A stretch of DNA of 64,000 nt from Spirulina sp. CCY15215 (GCF_016888125.1 NZ_JACSWA010000621.1:1-64000); one strand, 5' to 3'. Shown: positions 47,064 through 56,271, numbered from the stretch's first letter. Program-made: numbers and translations. Notes: generated by a model from the sequence alone, not told the origin.

Positions 47064-47474
47064 TGACCGCTCAATACTTTGACAATGTTGTTCAAAAATA
47101 CAATCTCCTCCCAAAAATATATTGATATACAAGAGTTCTATGAAGCGAAAACTCAAAAAAAGTAATGCTACTACTGAAATTATTGCAAATCCAAAGCTGA
47201 TACGTTTTAGGAATTGATTTGCTCTATATTCTCTCAAAAAAAAGAATAATGAAACTGAAGATGTTAAGATTGAAATAATGATACCAACAGCAGTAAAAAC
47301 AATAAAACCCAATAAAGTTTGACCACTAACAATAGTATTTATTCTTGGATCTGAAATATCGTAATAAGGATATAACAAACGATCGAATGTTACATAAAAA
47401 ATAATTGAGCAAGAGACTGAATTGAGAACAGTTAAGAGAAAGATAACTGCTAAAAAACGTAGTTTTAATTTCAT
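47049..47474 (-). CDS. Hypothetical multi-pass membrane protein, last gene of the tail-cassette array
   Basis: 141 residues with three or four hydrophobic segments (about 6-28, 48-74, 90-110), two cysteine-bearing ends and no motif I recognise. It sits directly after the third tail remnant of the giant gene (47,494-47,621), where the two other cassettes carry lipoproteins. By analogy it could be a membrane-bound protector against a toxin tail. Only position supports this. Its 3' end overlaps the LRR gene from the other strand by 15 bases. Confidence 0.6.
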   Translation of the reverse strand: MKLKLRFLAVIFLLTVLNSVSCSIIFYVTFDRLLYPYYDISDPRINTIVSGQTLLGFIVFTAVGIIISILTSSVSLFFFLREYRANQFLKRISFGFAIISVVALLFLSFRFIELLYINIFLGGDCIFEQHCQSIERSLMFV

Positions 47475-47493
47475 GATTCATCCTATTTAAACA

Positions 47494-47621
47494 TTAACAA
47501 TCACCATTTAAGACTCTATCAAGCTGATAAATATTAACTCTTTTTTGAACTGCTTCTCGATCATAAAAATCGGCATATCTTTCTGTCCAACCCATATGAT
47601 TGAGCATAATATCATTCTGTT
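47494..47621 (-). pseudogene. Third copy of the giant-protein tail, diverged
   Basis: Minus-strand frame overlapping the last codons of the lipoprotein copy 2: it reads QNDIMLNHMGWTERYADFYD, then REAVQKRVNIYQLDRVLNGD and C before a stop. The start aligns with the second tail (QNEILTNHTRRVWTKDG) and with the true C-terminus of the giant gene (QDYNTLLGYMGRVWTKDG), after which it diverges. It has no start codon of its own, as expected for a displaced tail. It lies between the lipoprotein and the membrane-protein gene. This frame is too short to be noticed by ordinary gene calling. Confidence 0.6.
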
Positions 47622-48010
47622 ATCATAATTTTCAAATAACCATCGCCAGCTACACTATCAACTTCAACTTCAATATAAGTATCTGGAATCAAGGGTTTAG
47701 CAACAACTTGACCGAAGTTTTTTGGCAATATTCCATACTGAAGTTCTACTAATTCTTGGCTTGGAAAAGAAGAAATACGCCATAAATACGTGATTTTTCC
47801 TAAGTTATCTCGTGAATAAAACTCCACACTACTTATCCGCATAGGAGGCCGATTGCAGTTTTTGCCTTGAGCAAAACGAACTTTAAAAGAACTAGCTCGC
47901 GTATCAATCGGAATAATACAGTGTGGTGGAGGGTGACAACTGGATAAACCTAGTAAACAGCTTAAAATAATTCCCCAGTAGAAAAATTTATTAGTAATAA
48001 GTTTTACCAT
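47612..48010 (-). CDS. Lipoprotein, copy 2 of the tail-cassette array
   Basis: 132 residues from the ATG at 48010. Lipoprotein signal peptide FFYWGIILSCLLGLSSC with the lipobox cysteine at about 25, then a compact domain with HCIIPIDTRASSF, CNRPPMRISSVEFYSRDNLG and a C-terminal VEVDSVAGDGYLKIMITE. Close to copy 1 (about 80 percent by eye). The ATG overlaps the end of a second copy of the giant-gene tail (ATGGTAA), the same junction as in copy 1. It is anchored to a membrane facing the periplasm. Role unknown, possibly immunity. Confidence 0.85.
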   Translation of the reverse strand: MVKLITNKFFYWGIILSCLLGLSSCHPPPHCIIPIDTRASSFKVRFAQGKNCNRPPMRISSVEFYSRDNLGKITYLWRISSFPSQELVELQYGILPKNFGQVVAKPLIPDTYIEVEVDSVAGDGYLKIMITE

Positions 48011-48072
48011 AATGTCGCGGCTCCATCTTTTGTCCAAACTCTCCTTGTGTGATTGGTCAGAATCTCATTCTG
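48004..48072 (-). pseudogene. Second copy of the last codons of the giant gene
   Basis: The stretch coding QNEILTNHTRRVWTKDGAAT followed by LW and a stop lies between the two lipoproteins. Its last 12 codons (VWTKDGAATLW and stop) are identical to the C-terminus of the giant gene at 48,454. There is no start codon. It overlaps lipoprotein copy 1 at its left end and the ATG of copy 2 at its right end. It shows that the duplication unit (about 450 bp) included both the toxin-like tail and the lipoprotein. Confidence 0.75.
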
Positions 48073-48460
48073 TTACTCTGACCTTTAAATAACCCCCACC
48101 AGCTACACTATCGACTTCAACTTCAAGGTAAGTATCTGGAATCAAGGGTTTAGCATCAACTTGATCGAAGTTTTCTGGTAATATTCCATACTGAAGTTCT
48201 ACTAATTCTTGGCCTGGAGAAGCAATACGCCATAAATACGTGATTTTTCCTAAGTTATCTCGTGAATAGAACTCCACACTAGTAATAGGCATAGGAGGCC
48301 GATTGCAGTTTTTTCCTAGAGCAAAACGAACTGTAAAAGAACTGGCGCGTTTATCGATAGGAATGATGCAGTGTGGTGAAGGCTGACAACTGGATAAACT
48401 CAGTAAACAGCTTAAAATAATTCCCCAGTATAAAAATCTATTAGTAATAAGTTTTACCAT
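48065..48460 (-). CDS. Lipoprotein, copy 1, overlapping the end of the giant gene
   Basis: 131 residues from the ATG at 48460, which overlaps the giant gene stop (ATGGTAA). Signal FLYWGIILSCLLSLSSC with lipobox Cys, then the domain HCIIPIDKRASSF, NCNRPPMPITSVEFYSRDN, VELQYGILPENF and a final VEVDSVAGGGYLKVRVTE. I know no family for it. Translational coupling to the giant gene implies that the two products are made together. A periplasmic lipoprotein coupled to a protein with a C-terminal zincin motif would suit an immunity or inhibitor role. This is inference. Confidence 0.85.
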   Translation of the reverse strand: MVKLITNRFLYWGIILSCLLSLSSCQPSPHCIIPIDKRASSFTVRFALGKNCNRPPMPITSVEFYSRDNLGKITYLWRIASPGQELVELQYGILPENFDQVDAKPLIPDTYLEVEVDSVAGGGYLKVRVTE

Positions 48461-51400
48461 AATGTCGCGGCTCCATCTTTTGTCCAAACTCTTCCCATAT
48501 AGCCGAGTAAAGTATTGTAATCTTGATGATCTTGATTGGTGGCATTCCCAGTTGAATCTTCAATTTTTAGCTTAAGTATGTAGTAATCCTCCACAGCTCG
48601 TGCTTGTTGTTCTGCGTTCCAATCTTCCCAAGGATTTCCTGCATTGTGAGCATCTCGCCATTTATAAGCATTGTTTCTATTTCCCGTTGTTACCTGTGCA
48701 TACGCTTGAGCAATTAAACTGTTCACAGCATAACCCCAACCTCCATTTTGATACTGCCAAACATGAGCCATTTCATGAATTAAAAGTTCGCGGCCTGCTT
48801 CTGTCAGAGTTGTTCCATCAATTGCAAAAATTGAACTACCATTATATGTAGAACTAGGATTGATAAGAATAGTATTTCCTAGCACCATCGCAGCAGAATT
48901 CAAATTGCTGACTTTCCGAATTTTAATGAGACTATAATCTACAGTATCTCGAAAGATTTCTCGAGCAACACTGATTTCGCGACTGCTCAAAACAAAATAA
49001 TTTTGAGGCTCGTTTTTGCGTTGATAACAATCGGCGATCGCAGTATCACGTATTCTTTCCAACTCCAATCTTAATTCATCGCTGTTATATATATCATAAA
49101 TTCCCCTATTATTATCTATCACATCAATTGCTCCTTGAAAATGTATACGAATATCCATAATACAACTACGGATATCATCTTCATTAAAAAGATGAGGCTT
49201 GATTGCTGTTTGATAAGGAACTTCTGCGACCAATTCGGGATCTCCATCAGTTCTCAAATCATAAAAGAAAGATGTGTTGTCTAGTAACGAGAGTTCTACA
49301 TCTGTGGTTGGTACACTCACAGATTTGATATTCGATCCTGTTCCCGAACTAAAACCGATTAAAGCACCTGTCCCTCCTAATCCATTGAATCCATTTGATT
49401 TTAACCCACTCGTCCATTGCATATCGTCATAGCCCAAAATTATCCAATCTCCCTCTGGATCGTTTTCTAAATACAGTTGGAAATTATTCGTTTTATCATC
49501 TTTTGAGCCAAAATAACTGACATCTTGCCAATTAACTTGAATGTAAGAATTACCGCGATCGCTAACTCCCTGAGAAACAGAAACCTCCCCACTGTCTTGA
49601 GTATCAACATCAGCCCAAAAAGGAGCAATCATCGGAATATCCTTGGGAAAACCCTGAGAATCGAACTTTGAGAAAGGCTTTCCAAACGTCACCGTGCCAT
49701 TATTATTGAGATAAAAACTATCGTAAGTCTGACCATAGAAATCAAAATCAAACCCCAAAGGAATCGCCGTCGAAGAATCATCATCATTTCCCACCAACTT
49801 ATTTTCGCTTAAATCGACTTTTTTCGGCGGCTTCCCTCGCGTTAGCAACTTGCCAATCTCCAGACCTTCCACACCCGAAAGACCTAAAGCAATCTCCGTC
49901 TCCACCTGGGTCGAATCTTTCGCCACCGGAAACTCCGGTATAAATCGCCACTGTACCGTCCCCTCTCCATGCAACACTTCGGGTATCCGGAAATCTTCGC
50001 TGCCAGTCTGTAACGTCGTACTCACCGATTCGGGCAAGTAAAAGTCAACCTCTTTAATCTTGACAAACTTACCCAACTCATCATCTAGCTTCTCATGAAA
50101 CGCCACCGTAGCCCCCATCTCCTCAAAAGCCTCCCGACCCCCAACCACATCCAACCAACGATAAAGCGCATAAGGAGTCTCCACAGTCTGGGTTTCCTCA
50201 TTCCCAAACGTTACCTTCTCCTTCACCGTCACCACCGACCCAAACAAGCGATCCTTCTCCAACCCAGAAAGGTCGATCGCCTTCAAAACCCCCGCCAAAC
50301 GCTTATCACTATCCCCCTGATTAAGAGTAAAAGACTGCTCGACAAAATCCAAATCTCCCGTCTTCTCCAGAAACGCCGCCAACGGACCCTCCACCTGCAC
50401 AGAAACCTCCCGTTGGTCTACATTACCCCCAACAGTAGGAGCCGCAAATAGAAGCTCAAAATCATCATTATCTCCTTCCACCAGCAACTCCCCTCGAAGC
50501 TCCTCTACCCGAGCAATATGAGTTTGCCAATACCCACCCGATCCACTACCACCATCAATAGGTAATTGTGGTAAAGGAGAAGGAGAATCGCAATCAATAA
50601 TTCCATACCAACAAGTACCCGGATCGGGATTATTGGGATTATCTGCCGAATCAAACCAAGGAGTATCAACCCAAAGCAAAGACACACTCTCCTGAGAAGG
50701 ACTACTCCAATCGAGATTCACCCATCCCCCCGCAATCTCCTCATCATTATCCAAATACTCCACCACAATCTCATAAGACCCACCCGCATCTAACGGGAGA
50801 GAAACACTCTCCGAAACATCCTCCCCCAACGGCAAATTCGTCCCATCGATCGCCAACACCCCATCAATCCAAACCCGCACCGGTTCCGCCGCATTCACCT
50901 CAAACGTATACACCTCATCATATTGAGGAGAGATCGTCCCCGTCCACGTTGCCTCAAAAATCGGCTCCTTCGGTGGATACAACTGAGAAGAAGGAATCGT
51001 TTCCTTAACCTGAGAATTACTCGACCACAACAGTTTCGCCGTCGCATCGCCAGTATCCTCAAAATACTCCAACTTAATATCGTACTTCTGACCCGCCTCC
51101 AGAGAAATAGGTTGACTGACATTCTCCGTCACCCCGTGAGTCGTCCAATTATCCACAACCAACACCCCATTCACCCACAACCGCACCCCATCATCACTCT
51201 GGGTATAAAACGTATAATTCTCATCGTAAAGCGGCTCAATCTGCCCCGTCCACCGCGCACTATAAGTATCCGCATCCATCCCCTCATCCGGAGAACCACT
51301 TCCCCAAGCAAAATCCACCGACCCATCCGTGCGACTCGTCACCCAATCCGTGAAATCCTCATTATTAAAATAATCTCCCTTTAACCCCGTCCCTTGACCC

Positions 51401-52242
51401 TCTACCCCCACCGGAATCGTCAACTGTTCCGGATACAAAAACTCCTGGGGAATCACCCCTAAAGACCGAGAATCACTCTCCCAGAGCAACTTCAACTGAG
51501 CATCCCCCACCTCATCCTTATAATCCACCTGAAAATCATACTTCACACCCGCTTGCAAACGGAAAGGAATCTCCCCAGCAATATCCACACTGCTATTACT
51601 ATCACTCCAATTCTCAATAACCTTGTACCAAGTATTTGTATCGGGATCGCGAACCCAAACCCGCGAACCCCCATTAGCACGAGACGTTAAAGTAAAATCC
51701 TCACTATAAGGTGCTTCCAACTTGCCCGTAAACCGTGCCGACCAATTATCGTTCGGTAAAGACCCATAAGCCGGATTCCCCCCATCCCATTCAAAATCAA
51801 TCCCTTGAGGCGTTCCTCCCAAATTAGCCGTGCTACTGGGTTCTGTGCTGTTGAAATAGAGAGCATTTACCCCCGTCCCTGCTGCTTGTACTTCCGGTGC
51901 ATATTCCGGTTCAATCCCATAGATATACTTTGTGGGAATCACTTCTCGCGTCCTTGAACCACTTTCCCACAGCAATTCTAAATCTGCATCCCCGATTTCT
52001 TCTTGGAATTCTGCCTTGAAATCATATTTCACTCCTGCTTCCAGAAACACTCCTGGACTGGTGTTGAGTTGGGATGTATTGGGGTCTTCTTCCCAGTCTT
52101 CTATCAATTCCTGCCATTCTCCTCCCGGTTCGCGCAACCAAAATCTCACTTTTCCATCGGCGCGGGTGGAGATGTTGTAGAGGTCTGTGCTGGGGGCTTC
52201 GATTTGTCCTGTCCAGATTCCTGACCAACCATCTGGGGGCAT
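48454..52242 (-). CDS. Giant PA14/nidogen/zincin secreted protein, 3' fragment (split gene)
   Basis: 1262 codons remain open from an ATG at 52242, but this ATG lies in the middle of a PA14 module and is not the natural start. Read onward: the rest of PA14-3, two more PA14 modules (about 51,300-51,900 and 50,900-51,400), a partial sixth, and a region of beta domains. A nidogen-like domain (FDFDFYGQTYDSFYLNNNG, about 49,350-49,800) and a C-terminal helical domain with the zincin motif HEMAHVWQYQ (about 48,750-48,780) follow. Without the inserted element the fragment joins 52448-55000 in frame. As it stands it has no signal or ribosome site of its own and is probably not made. Confidence 0.8.
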   Translation of the reverse strand: MPPDGWSGIWTGQIEAPSTDLYNISTRADGKVRFWLREPGGEWQELIEDWEEDPNTSQLNTSPGVFLEAGVKYDFKAEFQEEIGDADLELLWESGSRTREVIPTKYIYGIEPEYAPEVQAAGTGVNALYFNSTEPSSTANLGGTPQGIDFEWDGGNPAYGSLPNDNWSARFTGKLEAPYSEDFTLTSRANGGSRVWVRDPDTNTWYKVIENWSDSNSSVDIAGEIPFRLQAGVKYDFQVDYKDEVGDAQLKLLWESDSRSLGVIPQEFLYPEQLTIPVGVEGQGTGLKGDYFNNEDFTDWVTSRTDGSVDFAWGSGSPDEGMDADTYSARWTGQIEPLYDENYTFYTQSDDGVRLWVNGVLVVDNWTTHGVTENVSQPISLEAGQKYDIKLEYFEDTGDATAKLLWSSNSQVKETIPSSQLYPPKEPIFEATWTGTISPQYDEVYTFEVNAAEPVRVWIDGVLAIDGTNLPLGEDVSESVSLPLDAGGSYEIVVEYLDNDEEIAGGWVNLDWSSPSQESVSLLWVDTPWFDSADNPNNPDPGTCWYGIIDCDSPSPLPQLPIDGGSGSGGYWQTHIARVEELRGELLVEGDNDDFELLFAAPTVGGNVDQREVSVQVEGPLAAFLEKTGDLDFVEQSFTLNQGDSDKRLAGVLKAIDLSGLEKDRLFGSVVTVKEKVTFGNEETQTVETPYALYRWLDVVGGREAFEEMGATVAFHEKLDDELGKFVKIKEVDFYLPESVSTTLQTGSEDFRIPEVLHGEGTVQWRFIPEFPVAKDSTQVETEIALGLSGVEGLEIGKLLTRGKPPKKVDLSENKLVGNDDDSSTAIPLGFDFDFYGQTYDSFYLNNNGTVTFGKPFSKFDSQGFPKDIPMIAPFWADVDTQDSGEVSVSQGVSDRGNSYIQVNWQDVSYFGSKDDKTNNFQLYLENDPEGDWIILGYDDMQWTSGLKSNGFNGLGGTGALIGFSSGTGSNIKSVSVPTTDVELSLLDNTSFFYDLRTDGDPELVAEVPYQTAIKPHLFNEDDIRSCIMDIRIHFQGAIDVIDNNRGIYDIYNSDELRLELERIRDTAIADCYQRKNEPQNYFVLSSREISVAREIFRDTVDYSLIKIRKVSNLNSAAMVLGNTILINPSSTYNGSSIFAIDGTTLTEAGRELLIHEMAHVWQYQNGGWGYAVNSLIAQAYAQVTTGNRNNAYKWRDAHNAGNPWEDWNAEQQARAVEDYYILKLKIEDSTGNATNQDHQDYNTLLGYMGRVWTKDGAATLW

Positions 52243-52252
52243 ATCTAGGTAG

Positions 52253-52461
52253 GGCTTGCTGAGAAAGCCCTATATAGCAATTCTGGAGGCTATACAGCAT
52301 ACACAGTAGTAGTTTCATCGCTGCGATCGCCAATCCAGCCAGAAATTTTCCCCGAAAATGCAAGAGTTTTGAGTGGCTATGGGCAAAAACCTTGGACTTT
52401 TTTTGCGAAGAAAAGCTGGAAACTCTTATCTGGTATGGCTTTCAGGCTTATACAGCAAGCC
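52253..52461. mobile_element. 209-bp MITE-like insertion
   Basis: Ends are GGCTTGCTG and its exact complement CAGCAAGCC, and 14 of the first 17 bases match as an inverted repeat. Directly outside on both sides is the eight-base repeat CTAGGTAG (52245-52252 and 52462-52469), a target duplication. Because the flank begins with CTAG, the inverted repeat can be extended to 12 bases with a duplication of only two; the true length lies between. No reading frame of note is inside, so it is non-autonomous. Its parent transposase is not in the window. Removal of the element and one duplication rejoins the giant gene in frame. Confidence 0.9.
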
Positions 52462-55000
52462 CTAGGTAGGAGGGAGAATGCCCGCCCCAGTCTCGGTTGG
52501 CTTCGTTTTCTTGCCAGGTAAATCGCTTCTGGGAGAAGTCTTGGTGGAGATAATAATTGGCTTTGGGTCCTGTTCCTTGTGCTTGCACGCCGGGTTCTTC
52601 ACTTAAGTCGTCGGCATAGAGGAATTGAGTGGGGATGACTTCGGGGGAACGGCTGGGACTTTCCCAGAGGGTTTCGATGCTGGAGTTTCCGGTGTCGTCT
52701 TGATATTCGATTTTGATTTCGTATTGGTTTCCGGCGCTGAATTCAAAGGGGACTGTGCCGGTGCGTTCTCGAATACCTCCGTTATCTTCTTCCCAGCCTT
52801 CGAGGATTTTATGCCATTCTCCTTGTTGGTCTTTAATCCAGACTCGGGTGCGTCCGTCGGCATGGGTGTGGAATTGATAGGTTTCTGATGTGGGGGCTTC
52901 GATGCGTCCTGTCCAGATGCTGGAGTGTCCGTCGGGGGGGGTGACGCTCCAAATGCTGCCTTGGTTGCCCCAGTCGTGCAGGATTTGACTATTTTGGTTG
53001 TTTTCTCCGCCGAGTAGCCCGAAGTCGGGGTGGTGATAATGTTTGACTTTGAGTCCTGTTCCGGTTTGTGTGGTGTTGGGGAGGGGGTGTTCTCCTGGGT
53101 GTAGGTAGGTGCTGGGGATGGTTTCCTGGGGACGGCTGGGACTTTCCCATTTTAGGTTGAGGCTGGCTTCGCCGATATCGTCTTGATATTCGATTTTGAT
53201 GGGGTAGTGGGTGCTTTGTTGCAGGGGGAAGGGGATGGTGATGTTGTGGGTGGTGGTGCTGGGGTCTCCTTGGTTCCAGGTGTCGAGGAGTTTGTGCCAT
53301 TCTCCTGTGGCGGGGTTTTGCAGCCAAATACGTGAGCGTCCGTTGGCTTCAAGGGTGAGGTCGTAGGTTTCGCTGCTGGGGGCTTCTAGCCATCCTGTCC
53401 AGCGTATGGAGAAGCGATCTGCTCCGACGCTACCCCAGGCTGGGGTTCCGAGTCCCCAGAGGAAGTTGAGGTTGGGGTCGATGCGGCTGGTTTGCGGTTG
53501 TCCGAAGTCTTCTCTGTTATAGTATTCTCCTCTTAGTCCGGTGCCGTTGAGTTCGGCTGTGATGGTTTCGCCGTTGAGGGTGAGGGTGAGGCGATCGCTT
53601 TCTTGTTGCAAGGCTTGTAGTTGCGGGTCGTCGAGGTCGATTCCTTGTACTACGCGGGCGAAGATTGCGCCTTCGTCTCCTGGGGTATCATCGGTTTCGA
53701 GTTTGACATCGAGGTAGTGTCCCAGTTCTTCGAGGATGATGTTACTGATGATTTGGGGGTTCTCGGCGTGGGTTTCGAGGATTTCTTGGGACAGATAAAT
53801 GGTGTTCGTTTCGATACCATAAGCGGCGTTGGCGCTTCCGAGTTCGCTTTGGGTGAGGATTTCGAGTCTGGGGAATTCTTGTCCGCTAATGATGTTGGCT
53901 ACGGCTTCGGTTACGTTTTCGAGTTGGATTTCTTCGCCAAAGGTAAATTGTACTCTTTCGAGGAAGTCGGGTTGTTGGCTGAAGGTTTCGAGGTTGTCGG
54001 CGGCGTTGTTGACGGCTTCGATGACGATTTCGGTTAGGTCTGGGCGATCGCTGATGATTTCGATGATAGCTGTATCTTCGCCTACGGGGATAAAGTCGGT
54101 TTCGATGTCGGCAAATTCGAGGATTTCTTGTCCTAGGTCGCTGTCTCGCCAGTCTTTCCCATCGGCGATGACTTCATCGATGTCGGGGGCTTCTCCTCTG
54201 GCTCCTCTCACTTGAAAGATGATATCGTTATAGTCTTTGTCGTACCAGTTGCTATCAAAACGAACGTCTTCAAAGACGAAGGTTTGTCCGTCTCCGGTGA
54301 TGTCGGCGATTTGTCCCCAATGTAGTGAGTCGTTAGGATTGGCGGTGCTCAGGGAAAATAGGGGGGTTTTTGAGCCGCCGATGTTGGGGTTCTCAAAGAC
54401 TTGCTCGACTTCTCCGTTAGGGACGAGCATGATTCCGAATTTATCTCCGGCTCTCATTTGAAAGGTTTTTGCGCCTTGATATTCTCCCTGATTAAAGTTT
54501 CCTTCTCCTAAGTTTCCTGCAAATCTGGCTCCTTCTTCTCGGTCTGAGATAACGATATGTCCCCATTCCGTGTCGGATAAGGCTCTGTTGGCGGCTTCTT
54601 GGATGAATTCTGGGGAGCCTGGTTCGTATTCTTCCATTCCTTCTAGACTGAAGATGGCGAGTTCTCCTTTATATTTTCCGCCATCGTATAGGAAGTCGAT
54701 CGCTATTTCTCCTGTTGCGCCTACTTCAAATGTCCCTGATGTGAAGGGTTCTTGGGGGAGAAATGGCTGTATTTGCAAATCCTCTGGGTTTCCATCCTCT
54801 AATATGTCAATCTCATCCAAGAAAGAGAGGTTGTCTCCCTCTAATAGTGCGAGGTCGGGTGCGTCTTCTCCACCAAAATCAATGAGGGCGCTGGGGGTGA
54901 GAATCGGTTCTAGGATGAAGGCTTGAAACCTATTCTCAGTTTCTTTTTGGGTGGATTCTTGACGCGAGAATAAACGAATAAGCCAATTCATCGGTTTCAC
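52448..55000 (-). CDS. Giant PA14/nidogen/zincin secreted protein, 5' fragment (truncated by MITE)
   Basis: 850 residues; the last four (GLAV) are encoded by the inserted element, which supplies the stop. Order: N-terminal linker, a DUF4114 domain (about residues 170-285, ending KDYNDIIFQVRG), and a region with the conserved cyanobacterial segment LEELGHYLDVKLETDDTPGD. Then come PA14-1 (GLRGEYYNREDFGQP), PA14-2 (GLKVKHYHHPDFGLL) and the first half of PA14-3, cut at GGHSPSYL. No signal peptide. DUF4114 and PA14 modules are typical of large secreted adhesion proteins exported by non-Sec routes. A truncated product might still be made and exported. Confidence 0.85.
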   Translation of the reverse strand: MKPMNWLIRLFSRQESTQKETENRFQAFILEPILTPSALIDFGGEDAPDLALLEGDNLSFLDEIDILEDGNPEDLQIQPFLPQEPFTSGTFEVGATGEIAIDFLYDGGKYKGELAIFSLEGMEEYEPGSPEFIQEAANRALSDTEWGHIVISDREEGARFAGNLGEGNFNQGEYQGAKTFQMRAGDKFGIMLVPNGEVEQVFENPNIGGSKTPLFSLSTANPNDSLHWGQIADITGDGQTFVFEDVRFDSNWYDKDYNDIIFQVRGARGEAPDIDEVIADGKDWRDSDLGQEILEFADIETDFIPVGEDTAIIEIISDRPDLTEIVIEAVNNAADNLETFSQQPDFLERVQFTFGEEIQLENVTEAVANIISGQEFPRLEILTQSELGSANAAYGIETNTIYLSQEILETHAENPQIISNIILEELGHYLDVKLETDDTPGDEGAIFARVVQGIDLDDPQLQALQQESDRLTLTLNGETITAELNGTGLRGEYYNREDFGQPQTSRIDPNLNFLWGLGTPAWGSVGADRFSIRWTGWLEAPSSETYDLTLEANGRSRIWLQNPATGEWHKLLDTWNQGDPSTTTHNITIPFPLQQSTHYPIKIEYQDDIGEASLNLKWESPSRPQETIPSTYLHPGEHPLPNTTQTGTGLKVKHYHHPDFGLLGGENNQNSQILHDWGNQGSIWSVTPPDGHSSIWTGRIEAPTSETYQFHTHADGRTRVWIKDQQGEWHKILEGWEEDNGGIRERTGTVPFEFSAGNQYEIKIEYQDDTGNSSIETLWESPSRSPEVIPTQFLYADDLSEEPGVQAQGTGPKANYYLHQDFSQKRFTWQENEANRDWGGHSPSYLGLAV

Positions 55001-55208
55001 ACTATGAGGGAGTTGGGATGATAAGTCAAGGACGCGATCGCGTTCTTTCTCTGACTTGAATAAGTATGGTAAGGCAAGGAAATTAAAACTGCAAATTAAC
55101 CGATCGGTGGATTTATCAGTAATATTGCGGGTTTACCTTGACTCAGAGTTCTCTTTTTGTCATATTTCTTAATAATAGGGATTCAGGATTGGTGGGTAAA
55201 GCATGGGA

Positions 55209-55595
55209 CTAAAGAGCGGTTAGGGGGTGCTGACAGAAAATATACTCTTCAACCGGGCGATCGCCGATTAAATGCTCTTGAATAATGCGTTCGATAATTT
55301 CCGGTGTTGCATTCCGATACCAAATACCATCGGGATAAACCAGCAAAATCGGTCCCTCGCTGCAAACTCGCAAGCAATTGGTTTTCGTGCGAAAAATACA
55401 AGTCTCGCGATCGCCTCCCGGTTCGTCTAAACCCAGTTCCCCCAAGCGTCGTTTCAGATAATCCCAAGACTCTAACCCGACTTCTTTCCGACAGCATTTC
55501 GGTTTAGTCTGATCCGCACAGAGAAACAAATGTCGCTGAATTTTTTGCAATCCGAGACTTTGTACGCAGGATTCTAGTTTTTTTGTATCAGACAT
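55209..55595 (-). CDS. Thioredoxin-like [2Fe-2S] ferredoxin
   Basis: 128 residues. The cysteine pattern CADQTKPKCC near residue 27 and NCLRVCSEGPILLVYPDGIWY downstream are the four-plus cysteines of the thioredoxin-fold [2Fe-2S] ferredoxin family (also called shethna/NuoE-like). The usual closing segment IIQEHLIGDRPVEEYIF is present. It probably carries electrons in the cytoplasm; the partner is unknown. Only one gene long; rplS is divergent from it. Confidence 0.92.
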   Translation of the reverse strand: MSDTKKLESCVQSLGLQKIQRHLFLCADQTKPKCCRKEVGLESWDYLKRRLGELGLDEPGGDRETCIFRTKTNCLRVCSEGPILLVYPDGIWYRNATPEIIERIIQEHLIGDRPVEEYIFCQHPLTAL

Positions 55596-55698
55596 TTCAA
55601 TTATTAATTCTCAATTCTCAATTATCTTCTCATCCCTCTTCCCAAAATTGTTCCGTGCGGGGTACTATAGAAGACTGTGAGTTTTTGGGCTAAAGGTT

Positions 55699-56064
55699 AT
55701 GAAAGCGGAAGAAATGATTCGCTCAATTGAGGCAGAACACCTCAAAGACAGCTTACCCACAATTCACGTGGGCGATCTCGTTCGCATTGGAGTTAAAATC
55801 CAAGAAGGCGGCAAAGAAAGGGTACAGCCCTACGAAGGCACTGTAATTGCGAAACGCAATGGTGGAATTAGCGAAACCATCACCGTGCGTAAAATCTTTC
55901 AAGGTGTTGGTGTAGAGCGGGTTTTTCTGCTCCATTCTCCTAGAGTGGTTAGTATTAAAATCCTGCGACGGGGTAAAGTCAGACGCGCTAAACTTTATTA
56001 TCTGCGCGATCGCATCGGTAAAGCTACCCGGATTAAACAACGCTTCGATCGCGCCCTTGAATAA
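55699..56064 (+). CDS. rplS: 50S ribosomal protein L19
   Basis: 121 residues. Signature segments: [54 protein letters not shown] and the basic end [20 protein letters not shown]19 sits at the 30S-50S interface. The ATG at 55699 is at the right place for the family. It opens the translation block and is followed by tRNA-Trp and secE. Confidence 0.98.
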   Translation: MKAEEMIRSIEAEHLKDSLPTIHVGDLVRIGVKIQEGGKERVQPYEGTVIAKRNGGISETITVRKIFQGVGVERVFLLHSPRVVSIKILRRGKVRRAKLYYLRDRIGKATRIKQRFDRALE

Positions 56065-56198
56065 TTGGAGAGAGAATATTTTTTGGCAAAATACTGGCGT
56101 GTGTTCCCCCTTTTACGTTAAACTGAACTAATGAATGCTTCAAATTGATTGACTGGGTTAATTTGCTATCAATCAAGCTATGAACTGAAGGTTCACGA

Positions 56199-56271
56199 GC
56201 GCTCTTAGTTCAGTTGGTAGAACGCGGGTCTCCAAAACCCGATGTCGGGGGTTCAAGTCCTCCAGGGCGCG
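56199..56271 (+). tRNA. trnW: tRNA-Trp (anticodon CCA)
   Basis: 73 bases. The seven-base acceptor arms GCGCTCT and AGGGCGC pair with one G-U. The D-loop (TTAGTTCAGTTGGTAGAAC), anticodon arm CGGGT-CTCCAAA-ACCCG with anticodon CCA at 56232-56234, and T-arm with GGTTCAAGTCC are all standard. CCA is not encoded; the discriminator base is G. Its position between rplS and secE is common in cyanobacteria. Confidence 0.98.

Noticed and set aside
52240-52242. ATG at 52242 as the true start of the 1262-codon gene
   Set aside because: It falls inside a PA14 module, has no ribosome site, and the frame continues across the insertion into the upstream fragment.
52022-52363. Minus-strand open frame through the inserted element as a transposase
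   Set aside because: It crosses the left element end into the host gene in another frame and has no DDE-type motif; the element is too short to code for one.
53152-53352. His/Pro-rich frames in the giant gene's alternative reading
   Set aside because: Low-complexity shadows of the PA14 coding strand; no start site or family.
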